64,000 bases of DNA from CAYXDR01 sp046498185 (GTDB taxonomy: Bacteria; Desulfobacterota; DSM-4660; Desulfatiglandales; Desulfatiglandaceae), in contig JAWOBE010000179.1 in the NCBI GenBank assembly GCA_046498185.1, positions 66,528-130,527 on the forward strand, given 5' to 3'. Positions within the stretch are counted from its first letter, which is position 1, and every line of letters begins with the position of its first letter. The position numbers and the translations under genes were made by a program. The notes below the pieces were generated by a model. The model was not told the DNA's origin, did not search any database, and worked only from the letters and a program-made list of their open reading frames with translations. Shown here in pieces: positions 43,578-52,119 of this stretch.

Positions 43578-44660
43578 TTAAACGTCTATGCGCTCCACCC
43601 ATCCGCGGGTATCGGGGAGATCTCCGTACTGAAGCCCGATAAGTTCATCATACAGTCTCCTGGAAAGCTCTCCCATCGTTCCGCCGCCAACCACGTAATC
43701 ACGATTCTTGAAATTGATCCTCCCCACAGGGGAAATCACGGCTGCGGTACCTGTGCCGAACGCCTCTTTGAGCGCACCGCTTTCCGCCGCCTCCACCACG
43801 TCGTATATCGAAAGCAGCCGTTCGGACACTTTGTAGCCCCAGTCGGTCGCAAGCTGGATCACCGATTTACGGGTTACGCCAGGAAGAATGCTACCGGAAA
43901 GAGGAGCCGTGATCACCTCATCGCCGATCAGGAAAAATATATTCATCGTCCCGACTTCTTCCACGTATTTATGCTCCGAGGCATCAAGCCACAAAACCTG
44001 GGTGAAGCCCTTCTTTTTCGCCTGTTCGGCCGCCAGCAGGCTCGCAGCGTAATTCCCGGCCACCTTGGCATCGCCGGTTCCCCCGAGTGCCGCACGGGAA
44101 AATCGGTCTTCAACATATATCCCGACCGGATTAAGCCCCTCCTTATAGTAAGCCCCTACCGGACCTAGGACAATATAAAACAAATATTCTTTGGACGGGC
44201 GTACGCCTAGATGGGGTTCGGTCGCGACCATAGTCGGCCTTATATAAAGAGAAGCGCCATGGCTCTTCGGAATCCAGTCCCTGTCCTGCAGAATCAAGGC
44301 CTTCAGACACTTCATCGCAAATTCCACATCCAGCTCCGGCATGCACATCCGTGAGGCCGACTGATTCATCCGCTCGAAATTGTCTTTTGCCCTGAAAAGA
44401 TAGATCCCTCCATCGGACCCCGCATAAGCCTTCAACCCTTCGAATATCTCCTGGCCGTAGTGAAGCCCCATCGCTGCAGGGTCAATGCTTAGGGGGCCGT
44501 AAGGTTCGATGCGGGGGTTCACCCAGCCTCCCTCTTCCCGGTAATCCATCAGGAACAGGTGGTCCGTGAAAATATCCCCGAAACCCAATTTCGTTTCATC
44601 CACCGGTTTATTTTTCATTTTCCCCGGTGAAACTTTTTTTATCACCAATTCCGATTCCAT
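43578..44660 (-). CDS. ilvE: Branched-chain amino acid aminotransferase
   Basis: PLP fold-type IV aminotransferase (BCAT, eukaryote-like long form), 360 aa. Substrate/PLP segments: GPLSIDPAAMGLHYGQEIFEGLKAYAG, the Schiff-base lysine near AKVAGNYAASLLAAEQA, LWLDASEHKYVEEVGTMNIFF and GTGTAAVISPVGRINF. Start moved to the Met with GGAGG 8 nt upstream. Paired with mtnA: BCAT-type enzymes can also make methionine from 4-methylthio-2-oxobutyrate, the last salvage step, so the pairing may be functional. Confidence 0.95.
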   Translation of the reverse strand: MESELVIKKVSPGKMKNKPVDETKLGFGDIFTDHLFLMDYREEGGWVNPRIEPYGPLSIDPAAMGLHYGQEIFEGLKAYAGSDGGIYLFRAKDNFERMNQSASRMCMPELDVEFAMKCLKALILQDRDWIPKSHGASLYIRPTMVATEPHLGVRPSKEYLFYIVLGPVGAYYKEGLNPVGIYVEDRFSRAALGGTGDAKVAGNYAASLLAAEQAKKKGFTQVLWLDASEHKYVEEVGTMNIFFLIGDEVITAPLSGSILPGVTRKSVIQLATDWGYKVSERLLSIYDVVEAAESGALKEAFGTGTAAVISPVGRINFKNRDYVVGGGTMGELSRRLYDELIGLQYGDLPDTRGWVERIDV

Positions 44661-44766
44661 TGCGCTTTCCTCCGTTTTAAGAAATACAGGCTGCAATCTA
44701 TAGCACACGGTTTGTTTGAACACAACTACCTGATGAAACGGTGACAACTATACTACTATATTTCCG

Positions 44767-44796
44767 TTGACATTCAACCAAACATTGGACTATTAA
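44767..44796 (+). promoter_or_regulatory. Sigma-70-type promoter upstream of the rhodanese gene
   Basis: TTGACA at 44767-44772, an 18-nt spacer and TATTAA at 44791-44796. About 90 nt of AT-rich leader separates it from the rhodanese start; the region also serves ilvE on the other strand. Confidence 0.5.
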
Positions 44797-44893
44797 TTTC
44801 ATATACAAATTGACGAAACATGATATACAGAGAACCCATTCTGCTACCGCATCCATAGCCTTAACGACGGTAAGCGTTATTCTAAGACGAGCC

Positions 44894-45514
44894 ATGCCAA
44901 AAAAGACTTTGCTTTTTTCATCTATCTTTTCGATTGTTTTCATTTTCTTCAGTGCCGGAAATATTCTAGCACAGGGGCCGAAAAAAATATTGAGCATCGA
45001 AGCCTATGATATGCTCAACACGGTCCCGGATTCTTATCTTGTCGATGTAAGGACGAGAGCAGAATACCAGTTTGTGGGTCATCCAATAACCGCCTATCAC
45101 TTTCCTTATATGTTTTTATCCAATGAACTGTTTAAAAACGGAGAAGACTATATTTACCGTTTTGATGTTAAAAACAAGGCTTTTATCGAAGAGATAGGAA
45201 AAATTTTTAAAAAAACAGACAACCTACTTGTGCTTTGCCGAGACGGTTCACGAAGTACCGCAGCAGCAGTCGAGCTCTCGGAAGCCGGATTCAAAAATAT
45301 TTACAATATAGAAGACGGTTTCGAAGGTCCAATGTTTCCCAACTTTTCGGACAGCAACAAAGACAAATTTTACCGGCAGCTAGCCAAAAGAAACAATATT
45401 TACGGCTTCGACCATCGGCGCCATTACGGCTGGCAGTGGTGGGGACTTCCCTGGACGTATAATCTCGACCCCAAATACTTATATCCTCCGGATCTTAGCC
45501 AGCCGAAAAATTAA
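44894..45514 (+). CDS. Secreted rhodanese-like sulfurtransferase
   Basis: 206-aa protein. A signal peptide (LLFSSIFSIVFIFFSAGNILAQ) precedes one rhodanese domain (SYLVDVRTRAEYQFVGHP ... LLVLCRDGSRSTAAAVELSEAGF) with active-site Cys in a CRDGSRS loop. The C-terminal 40 residues are aromatic- and His-rich (DHRRHYGWQWWGLPWTYN) and proline-poor, an uncommon tail. Exported rhodaneses often handle periplasmic persulfide or thiosulfate. Noticeably AT-rich. No clear SD; the ATG fits the signal peptide. Confidence 0.88.
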   Translation: MPKKTLLFSSIFSIVFIFFSAGNILAQGPKKILSIEAYDMLNTVPDSYLVDVRTRAEYQFVGHPITAYHFPYMFLSNELFKNGEDYIYRFDVKNKAFIEEIGKIFKKTDNLLVLCRDGSRSTAAAVELSEAGFKNIYNIEDGFEGPMFPNFSDSNKDKFYRQLAKRNNIYGFDHRRHYGWQWWGLPWTYNLDPKYLYPPDLSQPKN

Positions 45515-45626
45515 AATCCCCGAACAACTTTTTCAGCGATTCCAACGAAGGTAATGCAATACAGCGCCCGCACCCCGTATAAATCTGCTCGCAGAAGTTT
45601 TGTAGATAGAAGGTCAGGCCTTTCTG

Positions 45627-45655
45627 TTGACAAAACCTTGAGCAAGGCTTACCTT
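45627..45655 (+). promoter_or_regulatory. Sigma-70-type promoter of trxA with internal palindrome
   Basis: TTGACA at 45627-45632, 17-nt spacer and TACCTT at 45650-45655. The spacer contains the perfect palindrome CCTTG-AG-CAAGG; the left half of the promoter is identical to that at 25555. Confidence 0.65.
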
Positions 45656-45692
45656 TTAGCTAAATATTGCAGTGGAGGAAAGGAGATCATCG

Positions 45693-46016
45693 ATGGCAGA
45701 TGTTTTACAGGTTACTGACGACAATTTCGAAAAGGAAATCCTGCAATCCGATATACCGGCATTAGTGGATTTCTGGGCTGAATGGTGCGGCCCGTGTAAA
45801 ATGGTAAGCCCTATTGTAGAAGAACTGGCCAAAGAATATAACGGTAAGGTCAAAGTTGCTTCGATGGATGTGGATTCCAACAGAAGGACACCCGGCGCCT
45901 TCGGAATAAGGAATATACCTACTCTGATTTTTTTCAAAGGAGGCCAGGTGGAACAAACTGTGATCGGGGCACATCCGAAGAGCTTTCTAGACGAGCAGAT
46001 CAAAAAGATGCTTTGA
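45693..46016 (+). CDS. trxA: Thioredoxin
   Basis: 107-aa thioredoxin with the standard WCGPC active site (Cys32/Cys35), buried Asp26 (VDFWAEWC) and cis-Pro in NIPTLIFFKGG. Start chosen at MADVLQ, with AAAGGAG 7 nt upstream. Its own terminator follows, but trxB is the next gene. Confidence 0.97.
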   Translation: MADVLQVTDDNFEKEILQSDIPALVDFWAEWCGPCKMVSPIVEELAKEYNGKVKVASMDVDSNRRTPGAFGIRNIPTLIFFKGGQVEQTVIGAHPKSFLDEQIKKML

Positions 46017-46038
46017 ATGCAATCTCTCCTTCTTTAAT

Positions 46039-46073
46039 CCCCGCCCTCGCTCAGCGAGGCGGGGTTTCGATTT
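46039..46073 (+). terminator. Rho-independent terminator after trxA
   Basis: CCCCGC-C-CTCGCT / AGCGAG-GCGGGG stem (12 bp, one bulged C) then TTTCGATTT. Lies in the gap between trxA and trxB. Confidence 0.8.
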
Positions 46074-46100
46074 GGTGTTACCATTACAGGAAGGTGGATT

Positions 46101-47012
46101 ATGCATGATCTTGTTATAATCGGAGGCGGCCCGGCCGGGCTCACGGCAGGCCTTTATGCAGCCAGGTCCAAACTTGACGCGGTATTGTACGAAAAATTGG
46201 TGCCCGGCGGTCAGATTCTCACGACTGACTGGATTGAAAACTACCCAGGTTTTCCCGAGGGTCTTTCGGGATTCGACCTTGTGGATCGTATGAAACGGCA
46301 GGCTGAACGATTCGGACTCAAAATAGAAGGCCGTGAGGTAACATCGTTTAATCCCTCCGGGACATCAAAAACGATTGTCACTGATCAGGGAACGGTGGAA
46401 GCCAAAGCCGTGATCTACGCCAGTGGGGCGGCGCCCAGGAAGATCGGAGTAGACGGCGAAGTCACGATGACGGGGAAAGGGGTTTCCTATTGTGCGACAT
46501 GCGACGGTCCTTTTTACCGCGACCAGGAAGTAGCGGTCATAGGAGGAGGGGACACCGCAGTCGAGGAAGCTCTATACCTCACCAAGTTTGCCAGCAAGGT
46601 TCACCTTATACATCGCAGGGACAAACTCAGGGCTGTAAAAATATTGCAGGAACGAGCAGAGGCGGAGAAAAAGCTGGAGCTGGTCTGGGATACGATACCC
46701 ACCAGGATAATGGGTTCTGAGGAGGTCGAAGGGCTTGCCTTGAAAAATGTAAAATCCGGTTTGGAATCGACGCTTCCGATTCAGGGGATTTTTGTATTTA
46801 TCGGCTACAGCCCTAACAACAGCCTGCTCAAGGACATCGTCGAACTGGACGATAGTGGATTCGTCACAACCAATAGAGACATGGAAACATCGATTCCCGG
46901 CGTTTTCGCCGCAGGCGATATCCGATCCAAACTTCTGAGGCAGGTATCCACCGCCGTAGGGGAAGGAGCCACCGCGGCTTTCGCCGCTGAACGCTACATA
47001 GAAAACCTGTAA
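46101..47012 (+). CDS. trxB: Thioredoxin reductase
   Basis: 303-aa low-Mr NADPH thioredoxin reductase. FAD loop IIGGGPAGLTAGLYAARS, redox motif CATC (Cys131/Cys134), NADPH loop VAVIGGGDTAVEEALYL and FAD-binding end VFAAGDIRSKLLRQVSTAVGEGATAA. Reduces TrxA. RBS GGAAGGTGG. The following gene bamD starts 8 nt later. Confidence 0.97.
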   Translation: MHDLVIIGGGPAGLTAGLYAARSKLDAVLYEKLVPGGQILTTDWIENYPGFPEGLSGFDLVDRMKRQAERFGLKIEGREVTSFNPSGTSKTIVTDQGTVEAKAVIYASGAAPRKIGVDGEVTMTGKGVSYCATCDGPFYRDQEVAVIGGGDTAVEEALYLTKFASKVHLIHRRDKLRAVKILQERAEAEKKLELVWDTIPTRIMGSEEVEGLALKNVKSGLESTLPIQGIFVFIGYSPNNSLLKDIVELDDSGFVTTNRDMETSIPGVFAAGDIRSKLLRQVSTAVGEGATAAFAAERYIENL

Positions 47013-47020
47013 TCCAGATT

Positions 47021-47773
47021 ATGAAAAATACAAAGATTATAACAAGTTGGCTAATCGTTATTCCTGTTTTGTTGTCTTTACTGAGCGGGTGTGCCTGGCT
47101 GGATAAATTGAGAGGCCCCGACGAAGATAAAAGCCCTTCAGAACTGATGTACCAAGGTATGTCCGATCTGGAACGCGGTAGATACTCCTCTGCCACCAAA
47201 GCATTCCAGACGATCAAAGACAGGTATCCATACAGTGAACTTGCTGTCGAAGCAAAATTAAGGATGGCTGACACCCTATACAGGCGTGAACTTTACGAAG
47301 AAGCCTACGATGCCTATGATGAATTCGAACGCCTTCATCCAACAAATTCGGCGGTGCCCTTTGCCATCTATCAAAAGGGTATGTGTTATTTCAGCCGCAT
47401 GCGCGGTATAGACAGGGACCAGACGGCTACCCGCAACGCCAGTGATCAATTTGAAAGGCTAATCGAAAAATTCCCGGACTCCGGATATTCAGCCCAGGCT
47501 CACAGAAAACTCACCGAATGCTATTCTTCACTCGTAAGCCATGAACTCTTCATCGCGGACTTTTACCTGAAAAAGAAACAATATCATGCCGCCCGAGACC
47601 GTTACATATATATACTGGAAAACTACCCAGACTTCGGTCAGTATCTGCATGCGCTCGAAAACCTGAATATATGCATGCAAAATTTAAAAGATCAGGACGA
47701 AGGTTCCAAATCGTGGTTACGCAAAATCATTCCCTTCGACCACGCAGGAGACCGGCCGCCTATAGGGTGGTAG
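47021..47773 (+). CDS. bamD: Outer-membrane assembly lipoprotein BamD
   Basis: 250-aa lipoprotein (signal peptide ending LLSGC, Cys24) with five TPR-like helical hairpins; essential partner of BamA in outer-membrane protein folding. Typical phrases: MYQGMSDLERGRYSSATKAFQTIKDRYPYS, AIYQKGMCYFSRM and FPDSGYSAQAHRKLTEC. It shares a transcript with trxB and ends 8 nt from the convergent alaS stop. Confidence 0.95.
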   Translation: MKNTKIITSWLIVIPVLLSLLSGCAWLDKLRGPDEDKSPSELMYQGMSDLERGRYSSATKAFQTIKDRYPYSELAVEAKLRMADTLYRRELYEEAYDAYDEFERLHPTNSAVPFAIYQKGMCYFSRMRGIDRDQTATRNASDQFERLIEKFPDSGYSAQAHRKLTECYSSLVSHELFIADFYLKKKQYHAARDRYIYILENYPDFGQYLHALENLNICMQNLKDQDEGSKSWLRKIIPFDHAGDRPPIGW

Positions 47774-47781
47774 CCTTTTTG

Positions 47782-50430
47782 TCAACCGTTTACAATCTCT
47801 TCGACAAGTCGGTATGACTCCTCCAGCGCTGAAGACAGCAATTCAGGCTTCGGTCCACCTCCCTGCGCCATATCCGGCCTTCCACCTCCTTTTCCTCCGA
47901 CCATTCCGGACAGCTTGGCGATGATAAGCCCCGCATTAAAACGTTCGGCCAAATCTTTTGTTACCACGCAGGTAAGCATTGCCCGACCGCCGTTGACCGC
48001 CCCGACCACTATTACGCCTTCCCGTAGATGGTCCTTGATCCTGTCGGCCGCTTCACGCAAATCCTTCGGCGAATCCGCGTCAAGCTTCCTGGCAAGCACT
48101 TTCACGCCACCGATTTCGCGGATCCCGGCAAGAATATCATCAGGCTTTCCAGCTATAAGTTTAGATTTAAGAGACTCAATTTCATGCTCTTTATCCTTAT
48201 ATTCCTTAATAAATCGAAGAAGTCTTTCTTCGACTCCATCAGGTTTAGTTTTGAGAAGCAGCGCCGCGGAGCGCAGCATCTGTTCCAGCTTCTGATCATG
48301 CGCCAAAGCCGCCTCGCCGGTAATCGCCTCGATTCGGCGCACATTGGCGGCCACAGACGTTTCTCCTAACACCCTGAATAACCCTATATCACCTGTTCTG
48401 TGCGCATGGGTACCGCCGCATAATTCCCTGCTGACTCCTTCACCGACTCCTACGACTCTGACTTGTGCACCGTAGCGCTCCTCGAAAATCGCCATCGCGC
48501 CCGTTTTCATAGCCTCCTCTTTGGTCATCACCGTGGTTTCCACCGGTAAATTGGCTGTTATATGACGGTTGACCCTGCGCTCCAATTCCTGGATGGTTTC
48601 AGAATCTACCTGCGCGAAATGAGTGAAATCGAAACGCAACCTTTCGGAAGAGACAAGCGAGCCCGCCTGCTTGACATGATCTCCGAGTAACTCCCGCAAA
48701 ACCGCGTGCAATAAATGAGTGGCGGAGTGATTGCGAGCGGTCGCAGCCCGTTTCTCTCCGTCCACCGTAGCTCGGACATTGTCCCCCACATGAAGCAGGC
48801 CTGAAACCACCCTGCCCTTGTGGACGGTAAGCTCGGGACAGGGTTTGATAGTGTCACCCACCTCCATGGAACCGGAATCGAAGATGATCGTTCCGCTGTC
48901 ACCGACCTGCCCTCCCGATCTTCCGTAGAACGGCGTACAATCAAGAATAACCTCTACCGCTGTTCCCGCCTCGGCGGCATCAACTTCCGAACCATCCAAA
49001 ACCAAGGCAGTTACCTTCGCATCCACCGAAAGCGTTTCGTAACCGACGAACAGGCTTTTTAAACCGTTACCGACCATCTTCAGATAGACTTCGGGAACGG
49101 CTTCCTCCCCACTACCGCGCCAGGACTCCTGGCTTTTCGTACGCTGTTTCACCATCGCCGCTTCGTAACCCTCTGTGTCCACATCGAGGCCGGAATCCCG
49201 TGCCACGTCGCGCACTATATCGATAGACAACCCATAAGTGTCATACAGCTTGAAAGCCGTCTCGCCCGAAATCGATTTCCCGCCTTTATCCTTGATCAAC
49301 GAAATTTCCTCTTCGAGCACCTTCATACTGTACGAAAGCGTATCTGAAAATCGTTTCTCTTCGTTGCCCACCAGCCCATTTATCAAGCTCTTGGCCCGTA
49401 CAAGCTCCGGGTAATCTTCCCCCATAGATTCCACTACTCTGCCGCACACCAGGTGCAGAAACGACCCGGAAAGTCCGAGAACATGCCCGAACCGGGCCGC
49501 CCTCCTTATTATCCTTCGGAGCACGTAACCACGTCCTTCGTTCGAAGGCATCACACCGTCTGCGATTAAAAACGCAGCAGCCCGCGCATGATCAGATATC
49601 ACCCGAAAAGCAACGTCATCCCTTCCGCCTTTTCCATAGACAGCCCCCGAGAGAGCTTCGACATAGGCGACAAGCCCCCTTAAAATGTCTGTATCGTAGT
49701 TCGAAGAAGCTCCCTGTATCACCGCGGCGAGCCTCTCGAGCCCCATTCCTGTATCGATATTGGGGTTGGGGAGCGGTTCAAAGCTCCCGTCGGGCTGCCG
49801 GTCGAATTGTGTAAAAACAAGATTGTAGATTTCAAGATATCTCTCACAGTCGCAACCAGGCGCGCAATCACTTCGGCCACAGGAAAATTCCGGACCCTGA
49901 TCGAAATATATTTCCGAGCATGGGCCGCAGGGGCCGGTCTCCCCCATCGCCCAAAAATTATCCTTCTCTCCAAGCTTGATAATTTTTTCCGGCGCCAGCC
50001 CGATCTTGTCACGCCAAAGGCGTAAAGCTTCGTCATCGTCTTTAAACACCGAAACATACAGCCTCTCCGGTGGAACATCATAGACCCTTGTCAAAAGCTC
50101 CCACGCCCAGGATATCGCCTCCTCTTTGAAATAATCGCCGAAAGAAAAATTGCCCAGCATTTCAAAGAAAGTGTGATGCCGGTAGGTATAACCGACTTGT
50201 TCCAGGTCATTGTGTTTTCCCCCGGCGCGCACACATTTCTGCGATGTAGCCGCACGCGTATATGCACGCTTCTCCTCACCGAGATAGAGCCTTTTAAACT
50301 GTACCATTCCGGCGTTGGTAAACAACAGAGAAGGATCATCCTTCGGGACCAACGAGGAGCTTTCAACGATCTCGTGGCCCCTATCCTTATAAAACTCCAG
50401 AAAAATCCGTCTTATTTCTCGTGAATCCAT
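47782..50430 (-). CDS. alaS: Alanyl-tRNA synthetase
   Basis: 882-aa class II synthetase with aminoacylation core (FFEMLGNFSFGDYFKEEAI, LYVSVFKDDDEAL), editing-domain zinc motif HSATHLLHAVL ... CGGTHAHRTG and the C-terminal DHHA1/C-Ala portion (GGKGGGRPDMAQGGG). The editing site that removes mischarged Ser/Gly is intact. Downstream of recA by 62 nt on the same strand. GAGGACC precedes the ATG. Confidence 0.98.
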   Translation of the reverse strand: MDSREIRRIFLEFYKDRGHEIVESSSLVPKDDPSLLFTNAGMVQFKRLYLGEEKRAYTRAATSQKCVRAGGKHNDLEQVGYTYRHHTFFEMLGNFSFGDYFKEEAISWAWELLTRVYDVPPERLYVSVFKDDDEALRLWRDKIGLAPEKIIKLGEKDNFWAMGETGPCGPCSEIYFDQGPEFSCGRSDCAPGCDCERYLEIYNLVFTQFDRQPDGSFEPLPNPNIDTGMGLERLAAVIQGASSNYDTDILRGLVAYVEALSGAVYGKGGRDDVAFRVISDHARAAAFLIADGVMPSNEGRGYVLRRIIRRAARFGHVLGLSGSFLHLVCGRVVESMGEDYPELVRAKSLINGLVGNEEKRFSDTLSYSMKVLEEEISLIKDKGGKSISGETAFKLYDTYGLSIDIVRDVARDSGLDVDTEGYEAAMVKQRTKSQESWRGSGEEAVPEVYLKMVGNGLKSLFVGYETLSVDAKVTALVLDGSEVDAAEAGTAVEVILDCTPFYGRSGGQVGDSGTIIFDSGSMEVGDTIKPCPELTVHKGRVVSGLLHVGDNVRATVDGEKRAATARNHSATHLLHAVLRELLGDHVKQAGSLVSSERLRFDFTHFAQVDSETIQELERRVNRHITANLPVETTVMTKEEAMKTGAMAIFEERYGAQVRVVGVGEGVSRELCGGTHAHRTGDIGLFRVLGETSVAANVRRIEAITGEAALAHDQKLEQMLRSAALLLKTKPDGVEERLLRFIKEYKDKEHEIESLKSKLIAGKPDDILAGIREIGGVKVLARKLDADSPKDLREAADRIKDHLREGVIVVGAVNGGRAMLTCVVTKDLAERFNAGLIIAKLSGMVGGKGGGRPDMAQGGGPKPELLSSALEESYRLVEEIVNG

Positions 50431-50492
50431 TATCTTTTACGGTCCTCAATAGTTAAAAATTTCACAACGGCATTAACCAAAAATTCAAAAGC

Positions 50493-51521
50493 TTACTTTT
50501 CACCAACTTCCGACGCTGCATTCCCACTTTCCTCGATCCGCTTGAGCCCGGTCTTTTCCAGGATAAGTGACTTTAGCTTGGATAGCATATCTTCATGTTC
50601 GATTAAAAAAGCCCTGGCATTCTGCCTGCCCTGCCCTATTCGTTCTTCACCAAATGAATACCAGGCCCCGCTCTTCTGAACAAACCCCATATCAACCGCC
50701 AGATCCAGGATGTCGCCTTCCTTGGATATTCCGTGGCCATATATGATGTCGAATTCAGCCTCTTTGAAAGGCGGAGCGATCTTGTTTTTCAAAACTTTCA
50801 CACGGGTTCGGTTCCCGACAACCTGGTCGCCTTCCTTGATTGCGCCTATCCTGCGAATATCAAGACGCTGGCTGGCGTAAAACTTAAGAGCATTCCCTCC
50901 AGTGGTTGTTTCCGGATTGCCGAACATCACCCCTATCTTCATCCTGATCTGGTTGATGAAAATCACGCATGTCTTGGACTTACTGATGCAGGAAGTGAGC
51001 TTCCTGAGAGCCTGGCTCATAAGCCGCGCCTGAAGGCCCACATGTTGATCCCCCATTTCCCCTTCGATTTCCGCCCTGGGTACCAGAGCCGCTACCGAAT
51101 CGATTATCAATACGTCTATACCCCCGCTGCGAACAAGAATCTCCGCGATATCAAGCGCCTGCTCGCCGGTATCCGGCTGGGACACCAGCAGGCTGTCCAC
51201 ATCGACTCCCAGTTTGCGACCATACCCTATGTCCAGTGCATGTTCGGCATCAATGAAGGCCACCATCCCTCCCATCTTCTGGGCCTCCGCGGCGACGTGC
51301 AGCGCAAGAGTGGTTTTGCCGGAAGATTCGGGCCCGTATATTTCCACCACCCTGCCTCGGGGCACCCCTCCTATACCCAGGGCCAGGTCCAAGGAAAGAG
51401 AACCGGTTGAAATGGCGGGAACATCGATCACCGCCTGTTCACCCATTTTCATTATGGACCCGCGTCCGAATTGTTTTTCTATTTGAGATATGGCCTGTTC
51501 GACCGCTTTTTCTTTCTCCAT
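50493..51521 (-). CDS. recA: Recombinase RecA
   Basis: 342-aa strand-exchange ATPase. Walker [13 protein letters not shown], Walker B region [23 protein letters not shown]2 loop [23 protein letters not shown]. Start [11 protein letters not shown] chosen: GGAGGG lies 7 nt upstream. No recX follows; alaS does. It lies 13 nt behind thpR in a pgpA-cinA-thpR-recA operon, so no clean LexA box is expected directly in front. Confidence 0.98.
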   Translation of the reverse strand: MEKEKAVEQAISQIEKQFGRGSIMKMGEQAVIDVPAISTGSLSLDLALGIGGVPRGRVVEIYGPESSGKTTLALHVAAEAQKMGGMVAFIDAEHALDIGYGRKLGVDVDSLLVSQPDTGEQALDIAEILVRSGGIDVLIIDSVAALVPRAEIEGEMGDQHVGLQARLMSQALRKLTSCISKSKTCVIFINQIRMKIGVMFGNPETTTGGNALKFYASQRLDIRRIGAIKEGDQVVGNRTRVKVLKNKIAPPFKEAEFDIIYGHGISKEGDILDLAVDMGFVQKSGAWYSFGEERIGQGRQNARAFLIEHEDMLSKLKSLILEKTGLKRIEESGNAASEVGEK

Positions 51522-51534
51522 CAATAACCCTCCA

Positions 51535-52119
51535 TCATCGGTCCTCTTGCCCGCAAGGGGCTCCGGCATCCCTCATCGGCAGCCGCGCGAGCACCGTGTA
51601 AAAGGCGCCGCGGGGCGTCAAATCGCTTTTAAAGAGCACCAGTTCCCCCAACCGGCATTCGTCCGATTGAATATGGTCAAAATGCTCGAGAACATTTCCG
51701 GGGCCTCCGCTGCGAAACCTTCCCAGAGTGAGATGAGGCCTGAAAGACCTTGAATCAAGCTTTAGCCCGACAGGCGCCAGAGCGTCGAGCAGTTCACGCT
51801 TGAACGCAGCCATTCGAGATGTTTCCCCGGAAACCCCAGCCCACACAACACGCGGCCGCCGCGGCGGACCGAAAACTCCAAGCCCCTTTACAGCGACGCT
51901 GAAGGAGTCGTGGCAGGCACAGACTTCCGCCGCGGATTTTTTTATAAAATCCATGTGTTCTTCCGGAACATCACCCAAAAAAACCACCGTCAAATGGATT
52001 TTTTCGACGGCGATCCATCGAACGTCCAGGTCGCTTTTTTTCAAGCCCTCCAGCGTATCAGAAAGCACGGATTTAACGTGTCCCGGCAATTCAAAGGCCA
52101 GGAATGAACGAATCATCAT
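51535..52119 (-). CDS. thpR: RNA 2',3'-cyclic phosphodiesterase (2'-5' RNA ligase family)
   Basis: 194-aa 2H phosphoesterase. Both catalytic HxTx motifs are visible: [10 protein letters not shown] and [10 protein letters not shown]. Family members hydrolyse 2',3'-cyclic phosphate ends of RNA and ligate tRNA halves in vitro; physiological role is unclear. Overlaps the 3' end of cinA by 29 nt and leads into recA, so all three are co-transcribed. Confidence 0.94.
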   Translation of the reverse strand: MMIRSFLAFELPGHVKSVLSDTLEGLKKSDLDVRWIAVEKIHLTVVFLGDVPEEHMDFIKKSAAEVCACHDSFSVAVKGLGVFGPPRRPRVVWAGVSGETSRMAAFKRELLDALAPVGLKLDSRSFRPHLTLGRFRSGGPGNVLEHFDHIQSDECRLGELVLFKSDLTPRGAFYTVLARLPMRDAGAPCGQEDR

